From positions 521,679 through 585,678 of the forward strand of contig NZ_JACCDB010000001.1 in the NCBI RefSeq assembly GCF_013432195.1: DNA of 64,000 nucleotides, in the 5' to 3' direction. Origin of the DNA: Tepidicella baoligensis (GTDB lineage: Bacteria; Pseudomonadota; Gammaproteobacteria; Burkholderiales; Burkholderiaceae_C). Of this stretch, positions 59,069 to 64,000 are shown in pieces. The position numbers and the translations under genes are program-made. Position 1 is the stretch's first letter, and each line of letters starts with the position of its first letter. The notes under the pieces are model-generated. The model ran no database searches and was not told the DNA's origin. It saw only the letters and a list, made by a program, of their open reading frames with translations.

Positions 59069-59788
59069 TCAATGCTCGCGCAGCCGCGCACGCAGCCGCG
59101 CAATGGATTGGCTGTGCAACTGGCTCACGCGCGACTCGGTCACGCCCAGCACGGCAGCGATCTCCTTGAGATTCATGTCGTGCTCGTAATACATGCTCAT
59201 GACGTACTGCTCGCGTTCAGGCAGCTTCTTGATGGCCTCGACCAGGGCTTCACGCATGCGCTGGTCACTGAGCAGGGACTCGGGGTCGGACTGGGCATCG
59301 ATGGGCAGGAAACGGTCGAGGAAATGGTCCTCGTCATCGCCACGGGCAGACAGGTCTTCCAAATACACGAGCTGGGTACCACGCACCCGGGCCAGAGACT
59401 CCTGGTAATCGGCCAGCGACATGCCCAGTTCCTGGGCGATCTCGGACTCCTTGGGCGAGCGCTGCAGGCGCTGCTCCAGCCTCTGCACCGCCAGCTCGAT
59501 GTCCTTTTGCAACTTGCGTGACCCGCGCGACATCCAGTCCCCGTCGCGCAGTTCGTCCAGCATGGCCCCACGGATGCGTTGGCTGGCAAAGGTTTCAAAC
59601 TGCACGCCTTGGGAAGGCTCGAAGCGGGCCAGAGCCTCGGTCAATCCGATCATGCCGACCTGAATCAGGTCATCCACCTCCACACTGGCAGGCAGTTTGG
59701 CAATCAGGTGGTGGGCCAGGCGGTGGACCAGAGGACTGTATTTGCGTAGCTGCGCATCCCGGTCAAGCGTGCCTTTGGCGGTGTACAT
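59069..59788 (-). CDS. fliA: RNA polymerase sigma factor for flagellar genes (FliA, sigma-28)
   Basis: 239 residues. The start MYTAKGTLDRDAQLRKYSPLVHRLAHHL matches FliA proteins (given here as the region of residues 1-28). Region 2 (VEVDDLIQVGMIGLTEALARFEP), region 3 (QRSPKESEIAQELGM) and region 4 (LKEIAAVLGVTESRVSQLHSQSI) are in place. CGGAG lies six bases before the ATG at 59788. That start lies inside the end of the upstream reading frame, which it overlaps by 26 bp. It transcribes late flagellar genes, including flgM here. Confidence 0.96.
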   Translation of the reverse strand: MYTAKGTLDRDAQLRKYSPLVHRLAHHLIAKLPASVEVDDLIQVGMIGLTEALARFEPSQGVQFETFASQRIRGAMLDELRDGDWMSRGSRKLQKDIELAVQRLEQRLQRSPKESEIAQELGMSLADYQESLARVRGTQLVYLEDLSARGDDEDHFLDRFLPIDAQSDPESLLSDQRMREALVEAIKKLPEREQYVMSMYYEHDMNLKEIAAVLGVTESRVSQLHSQSIARLRARLREH

Positions 59789-60494
59789 CTGAAACTCCGA
59801 TGATCTGATCGGCTGCGAGGGGCGGGCAACGCTCGGAGGGGTCGTCATCATGGGATCGGTTCTCGGGATCTTCCAGCACCAGTGCCGTGTCCAGCACCTT
59901 GAGCACACAGGATTCGTTGGCGTCCATCTGAGCCCCGCTCACCGGGGAATCATACCCCAGCGGCCACACCACGGGAACCCAGCCCAGGTGGCGCTCACAC
60001 GCCTTGGCAAGCGCCTCGGCCGTGGCGTGCGCAGGGTCGGCCAGCTCGGCCGTTTCGGTGCCCCGCAAGGCCAGCACAACCGGCCGCAGAGCAGCGGCTT
60101 GCCACAAAACCTTGACGGCGTTGTAGGCCTGCACCAAGGCGGGGGGCGCGTCGGACAGAGCGATCAGCGGCCGGGCCGTGCTGTCGGCGAGCAAAACGGC
60201 CAGCGCTTCCAGGGGGGCATGCAGCAGCACCACCGAACCCGGGGGAGTCCCGGCCAGCCAGAGCTGCAGCAAGCGGCCATGCCCGAGCCAGGCATCGTCC
60301 GCCGACAAGCCTTTCAGGCCCTCGACGATCGCCACCGGCTGCCCCATGCCCTGCAAGGCGCGCTCCAGCCGCCACAGCAGCTCCAGCGAGCACCAGCCAT
60401 CGGTGGTGGTCTGCACCACCGGCAATACCCGTGTCGGCGGCAACAGCTTGAGCGCCGACAGCCCCGAGGCCTGATCGCTGCGCTTCTCAAGCAT
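59763..60494 (-). CDS. Degenerate FlhG/MinD-like protein without Walker A motif
   Basis: 243 residues. It lies exactly where flhG (ylxH) is found, between flhF and fliA. The segment 23-58 (VLPVVQ then TTTDGWCSLELLWRLERALQ and GQPVAIVEG) follows the fold of the FlhG P-loop region, but the Walker A motif KGGVGKT is replaced by TTTDGWCS, with no lysine. Residues 112-130 (ALSDAPPALVQAYNAVKVL) correspond to the FlhG segment 'T-DAY-IK-L'. So it looks like an FlhG relative that has lost ATP binding. It overlaps flhF by 8 bp and fliA by 26 bp. The start could also be at 60503. Confidence 0.75.
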   Translation of the reverse strand: MLEKRSDQASGLSALKLLPPTRVLPVVQTTTDGWCSLELLWRLERALQGMGQPVAIVEGLKGLSADDAWLGHGRLLQLWLAGTPPGSVVLLHAPLEALAVLLADSTARPLIALSDAPPALVQAYNAVKVLWQAAALRPVVLALRGTETAELADPAHATAEALAKACERHLGWVPVVWPLGYDSPVSGAQMDANESCVLKVLDTALVLEDPENRSHDDDPSERCPPLAADQIIGVSDVHRQRHA

Positions 60495-62007
60495 GGCGTC
60501 CATCCAGTTCGACGCGGCCACGGGCCGTGTCGGTAAAGAACAACGGCAGCTCGGAAGACTGGGGATCGTAGGCCGACTTCCCACCCGAGGCCATCGACAG
60601 GCGCACCAGCGCCAACGCATCGGGGCGCTTCCAATCTTCCGGAACCCGCTGGCCGGTGCTGAGCCCGCGCAACACCAGCTGATGGCGAATCAGCGTGTCC
60701 ACCGCCGGGCCGAGCTTGGCCGCCTCGTCGATTTTGGTCAACACCACGCCGTGCAGCGGGGTGCCTTGGTAGGCCTGCACCACGTCGTCCAGGGTGTCGC
60801 CATGGGCGCCCGCATTGAGCACCAGCAGTTTTTTGATGCTGGGCGCGGCCAGCAACTCCATCATTTCCTGGATGCGCGGATCCTTCTGGCCCAGCCCCGC
60901 GGTGTCGATGATGACCATGCGCTTGTTGGCCAGCAACTCCAGCAGGTCTTGCAAGGCCGCACGGTCATGGGCCAAGTGCGCCACCACGCCCAGCATGCGC
61001 CCGTAGGCGCGCAACTGCTCGTAGCCGGCGACGCGATAGGTGTCGAGCGTGATGAGGCCGATGCTGTTGGCGCCATACGCTTGCACACACTGGGCCGCCA
61101 GCTTGGCGGCGGTGGTGGTTTTTCCAACCCCGGTGGAGCCGACGAGGGCGAACACGCCACCTTCGTCGCACAACTGCCCGGCATCGCGGCTGGTGCGCAG
61201 GTTGCGCGCCAACACCTCCTGCGTCCAGCGGAACGCTTCGGCCGCGCCGTAACGTTCGGGCAGGCGCTCCATCACGGCACGGGCCACGGTGGGCGAATAG
61301 CCTGAACGAACGAGCTTGAGCAGCAAGGTGGACTGGATGGGACTCTGTTTGGCCTGCCCCATCCACGCCAACGTGGTGAAGCGCTCTTCCATCAGAGCCT
61401 TAAGGCTATCGATCTGTTCGGCCAGGCGCGCTCCGACCGGCGCTGGCGCGGCGGTCTTGGATGGCACATCGGCAGGCACTGCGCCTGCCGGGGAGCGGGT
61501 CTTGGCTGCGGCGCTGCCTCGCGCTTCCTGCTGGCCACGCGCGAAGGGCAGCACCATGTCGCCGTCCTGCGCCACAGCCCCTCCATGCCGGGCGGGCGGG
61601 GGCGCCATCTCTGCGCGATCGGTACCTCGGGCCTTGCCCGCGTCGCCCTCTCCTTGCAAGGCCTCACGGCGCTTACGCAGCATGCGCTCGCGCACGTAAT
61701 CCTGGAACGACAGGGTGCTCATGGCCAACATCTCGGTGTCCTGCGCGACGCTGGACTTGGGCGACAGCCGGGGCAACTGCCGCGCGGCACGCTGCTCCAG
61801 CGTCATGCGGCCGCGCGGGGCAGTGGACGAGCCCGGATTCGCCACCTGAGTGGCCAGCTGCGCCAGATGCTCCTCGGCCGTGGCCACCACCTCGAAGCCC
61901 TGTTCGGTCGAGCGGCTGGACAGGATCACCGCGCTGTCGCCAAAGGCGGCCTTGGCCTGGGCCAGGGCTTCACGCGAGTTGGGGGCGATAAAACGTTGGG
62001 CGTTCAT
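60487..62007 (-). CDS. flhF: Flagellar biosynthesis GTPase FlhF
   Basis: 506 residues. It is an SRP-type GTPase that places flagella at the pole. The N-terminal basic region is followed by a long low-complexity linker (about 110-195), an N-domain helix bundle (195-275) and the G domain: P-loop GSTGVGKTTT (290-299), DTYRVAGYEQL, IIDTAGLGQKD and LTKIDEA. The start ATG overlaps the flhA stop by 4 bp. Its partner in other bacteria is FlhG, here replaced by the degenerate protein that follows. Confidence 0.95.
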   Translation of the reverse strand: MNAQRFIAPNSREALAQAKAAFGDSAVILSSRSTEQGFEVVATAEEHLAQLATQVANPGSSTAPRGRMTLEQRAARQLPRLSPKSSVAQDTEMLAMSTLSFQDYVRERMLRKRREALQGEGDAGKARGTDRAEMAPPPARHGGAVAQDGDMVLPFARGQQEARGSAAAKTRSPAGAVPADVPSKTAAPAPVGARLAEQIDSLKALMEERFTTLAWMGQAKQSPIQSTLLLKLVRSGYSPTVARAVMERLPERYGAAEAFRWTQEVLARNLRTSRDAGQLCDEGGVFALVGSTGVGKTTTAAKLAAQCVQAYGANSIGLITLDTYRVAGYEQLRAYGRMLGVVAHLAHDRAALQDLLELLANKRMVIIDTAGLGQKDPRIQEMMELLAAPSIKKLLVLNAGAHGDTLDDVVQAYQGTPLHGVVLTKIDEAAKLGPAVDTLIRHQLVLRGLSTGQRVPEDWKRPDALALVRLSMASGGKSAYDPQSSELPLFFTDTARGRVELDGRHA

Positions 62008-64000
62008 GCGGCTTCTCCAAGAATCGGGCCGATTCGGATGAGGTGGGTATCAGGGATTTCGCTGTGCGCCAGCACCTGCAGGCGCGGAGCAGCCCGGCGC
62101 AACAGACGCGCCATGGCGGAACGGATGGCATCGGGCACGAGCAGGCAGGCAGGCACGCCCTTTTCTTCCTGAGCATTGGCCACCTTGGCGGCGGACTGGG
62201 TCAGCATGTCGGCCACGCCGGGGTCCAGCGCCGCCATGCCCTGACCGCTCAGGGCCTGCGTGAGCAGGCGTTCCAAGCCAGGCTCGATGGCAATGACCTC
62301 CAGCTCGTTGACCGGCCCATAAATCTGCTGCACGATGGCCGGCGCCAACGCCTGGCGCACCCGGCGCGCCAGTTCTGCCGGGTCTTGCGTCTGGCCGGCG
62401 TGCTCGGCCAGCGCCTCGATGATGGTGCGGATGTCGCGGATGTTCACCGACTCTTCCAGCAACAGCTGGAGGACTTTCTGGAACACGCCGATCGACACCA
62501 TTGCAGGGACCACTTCTTCGATGAGTTTCGGGGCCAGCTTGGCCACGTGCGCCACCAGTTCCTGGACCTCGGTGCGGCTCAGCAGCTTGGCGGCATGGAC
62601 TTGCATCAAGTGTGACAAATGCGTGGCCAGCACGGTCTCCGAATCAACCACGGTGTAGCCGGCCATTTGCGCGTTTTCCTTTTGCCGCTCGTCGATCCAG
62701 TGCGCGGGCAGCCCAAAGGCCGGATCGGTGGTGGCAGTGCCGATGAGCGGCGTCTTGATGTGGCCCGGATTGATGGCCAGGAACTGCCCGGGAAACACCT
62801 CGCCCTCGCCCACCACCACGCCACGCAAGGTGATCCGGTAGGCGCTGGGACGCAGTTCCAGGTTGTCGCGCACATGCACGGCCGGCGGCAGAAAGCCCAC
62901 CTCCTGCGCGAACTTCTTGCGCACCCCCTTGATGCGGGTCAGCAAATCGCCTTGACGGTTCTTGTCCACCATCGGGATCAGGCGGTAGCCCAGCTCCAGG
63001 CCCAGCAGGTCCACCGGCTGCAAGTCGTCCCATGTGGCCTCGGTATCGGACGAGGGCTGGGCCGCTGCGGCCGCGGCCTGCTGCGCCTGGGCATCCGCCG
63101 CCGAAGTCTGTTGCTGGCTGCGCCAAATCCAGAAAGCGACCGACCCGATCAGCACCGCGAAGGTGAGAAACACCACATGCGGCATCCCGGGCACCACACC
63201 CAGCAGAAACAGCACCGAAGCCGTCACGCCCAGCACCTTGGGCGAGTCGAACATCTGGGTCACGATCTGGTCGCCCAGCTCCTCTTCCTTGCCCACGCGC
63301 GACACCACCATGGCGGCCGCCACCGAAATCAGCAGGCCCGGCACCTGGGCCACCAATGCGTCGCCCACGGCCAGGGTGATGTAGCTGTCGGCCGCCTGCC
63401 CTGCGCTGAGCCCATGCTGCAGCATGCCGATGGCGAAGCCGCCGATGATGTTGATCAACAGAATGAGGATGCCCGCGATGGCGTCGCCGCGCACGAATTT
63501 CGATGCGCCGTCCATGTTGCCGAAGAAGTCGGCCTCTTCGGCCACCTCGGCTCGGCGGCGCTTGGCCTCTTTGTCGTCGATGATGCCGGCGTTGAGGTCG
63601 GCGTCGATCGCCATTTGCTTACCCGGCATGGCGTCCAGCGTGAAGCGAGCGCCCACTTCGGCGATACGCTCGGCCCCTTTGGTGATCACGATGAAGTTGA
63701 TCACCACCAGGATCAGGAACACGATCACACCGACGGCGAAATTGCCCCCCACCAGAAAGGTGCCGAACGCCTCGATCACCGCGCCGGCGGCACCCGGGCC
63801 GGCATGCCCCTCCATCAGCACCACGCGGGTGGAGGCCACGTTGAGCGACAAGCGCAACAAGGTGGTCAGCAGCAGCACGGTCGGGAAAGCGGCAAAGTCC
63901 AGCGCCCGCTTCATATAGGCCGCCACCATCATTACCGTCAACGCCAACGCGATGTTGAGCGTGAAAAAGGTGTCGAGCAGCCACGGCGGCAGCGGCAGCA
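62004..64000 (-). CDS. flhA: Flagellar biosynthesis protein FlhA (5' end beyond the window)
   Basis: At least 665 residues; the start codon lies beyond 64000. The export-gate membrane part holds about seven visible segments (the first partial ones around the window edge), the FHIPEP block (PTVLLLTTLLRLSLNVASTR, GxxAVGVIVFLILVVINFIVITKGAERIAEVGARF) and, from about residue 310 of the visible part, the cytoplasmic domain. It is the gate of the flagellar type III system. Coupled to flhF (ATGA). Confidence 0.97.
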   Translation of the reverse strand, partial: LPLPPWLLDTFFTLNIALALTVMMVAAYMKRALDFAAFPTVLLLTTLLRLSLNVASTRVVLMEGHAGPGAAGAVIEAFGTFLVGGNFAVGVIVFLILVVINFIVITKGAERIAEVGARFTLDAMPGKQMAIDADLNAGIIDDKEAKRRRAEVAEEADFFGNMDGASKFVRGDAIAGILILLINIIGGFAIGMLQHGLSAGQAADSYITLAVGDALVAQVPGLLISVAAAMVVSRVGKEEELGDQIVTQMFDSPKVLGVTASVLFLLGVVPGMPHVVFLTFAVLIGSVAFWIWRSQQQTSAADAQAQQAAAAAAQPSSDTEATWDDLQPVDLLGLELGYRLIPMVDKNRQGDLLTRIKGVRKKFAQEVGFLPPAVHVRDNLELRPSAYRITLRGVVVGEGEVFPGQFLAINPGHIKTPLIGTATTDPAFGLPAHWIDERQKENAQMAGYTVVDSETVLATHLSHLMQVHAAKLLSRTEVQELVAHVAKLAPKLIEEVVPAMVSIGVFQKVLQLLLEESVNIRDIRTIIEALAEHAGQTQDPAELARRVRQALAPAIVQQIYGPVNELEVIAIEPGLERLLTQALSGQGMAALDPGVADMLTQSAAKVANAQEEKGVPACLLVPDAIRSAMARLLRRAAPRLQVLAHSEIPDTHLIRIGPILGEAA

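Overview
The window is a 64 kb piece of a GC-rich, polarly or otherwise flagellated betaproteobacterial chromosome, most likely Burkholderiales and Comamonadaceae-like. This rests on conserved gene orders (rpmF-plsX-fabHDG-acpP-fabF running into rpoE-rseAB-mucD-lepA-lepB-rnc-era-recO; purM divergent from an AI-2E-type permease gene, hda, pcnB and folK), on porins of the Comamonadaceae/Neisseria type, and on a 431-residue TrpRS. The genus was not determined. Almost all of the window is core chromosome. No transposase, integrase, prophage or CRISPR array was seen.

Layout. (1) 1-16104, all on the minus strand: YceD, rpmF, the fatty-acid and phospholipid initiation genes, a small YgfX-like membrane protein, the sigma-E module (rpoE, rseA, rseB, mucD), then lepA, lepB, a DUF4845 protein, rnc, era and the first codons of recO. 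Many junctions are 4-8 bp overlaps. (2) 16144-26495: ChaC-like cyclotransferase and pdxH; folK, pcnB, a HAD phosphatase, hda and a permease; purM; a SirB1-like protein and murJ; a PHP phosphoesterase. (3) 26588-30378: three paralogous trimeric porins, two on the minus strand and one divergent, each followed by a terminator. (4) 30534-33292: YciO/Sua5-like protein, site-2 protease homologue, trpS with an extra C-terminal domain, and tRNA-Ser(CGA). (5) 33388-42111: a TetR regulator divergent from a catabolic operon made of a complete branched-chain-amino-acid-type ABC transporter, an acyl-CoA ligase and a thiolase. Two identical-architecture inverted repeats lie in the divergent promoter. (6) 42213-44356: groESL with a CIRCE operator and a probable sigma-32 promoter. 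(7) 44381-46529: a DUF6279 lipoprotein and an EAL-like/HDOD protein coupled to flgL. (8) 46533-64000: flagellar genes flgBCDEFGHIJKL (minus), flgA-flgM-flgN (plus), and flhA-flhF-(degenerate flhG)-fliA (minus).

How it works together: the first block joins membrane-lipid synthesis, envelope stress sensing, protein secretion and RNA processing. The liv-type cluster looks like an uptake, CoA-activation and thiolysis route for an unidentified carboxylic acid under TetR control. The flagellar block holds the rod-hook-ring structural genes together with the checkpoint pair FliA/FlgM, where flgM has its own sigma-28 promoter. The most unusual items are an FlhG homologue that has lost its ATP-binding loop, a TrpRS carrying a DUF1508/YegP-like C-terminal domain, a terminator-like hairpin immediately in front of lepA, and the tandem TetR operator. 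No clearly new defence or mobile system is visible.
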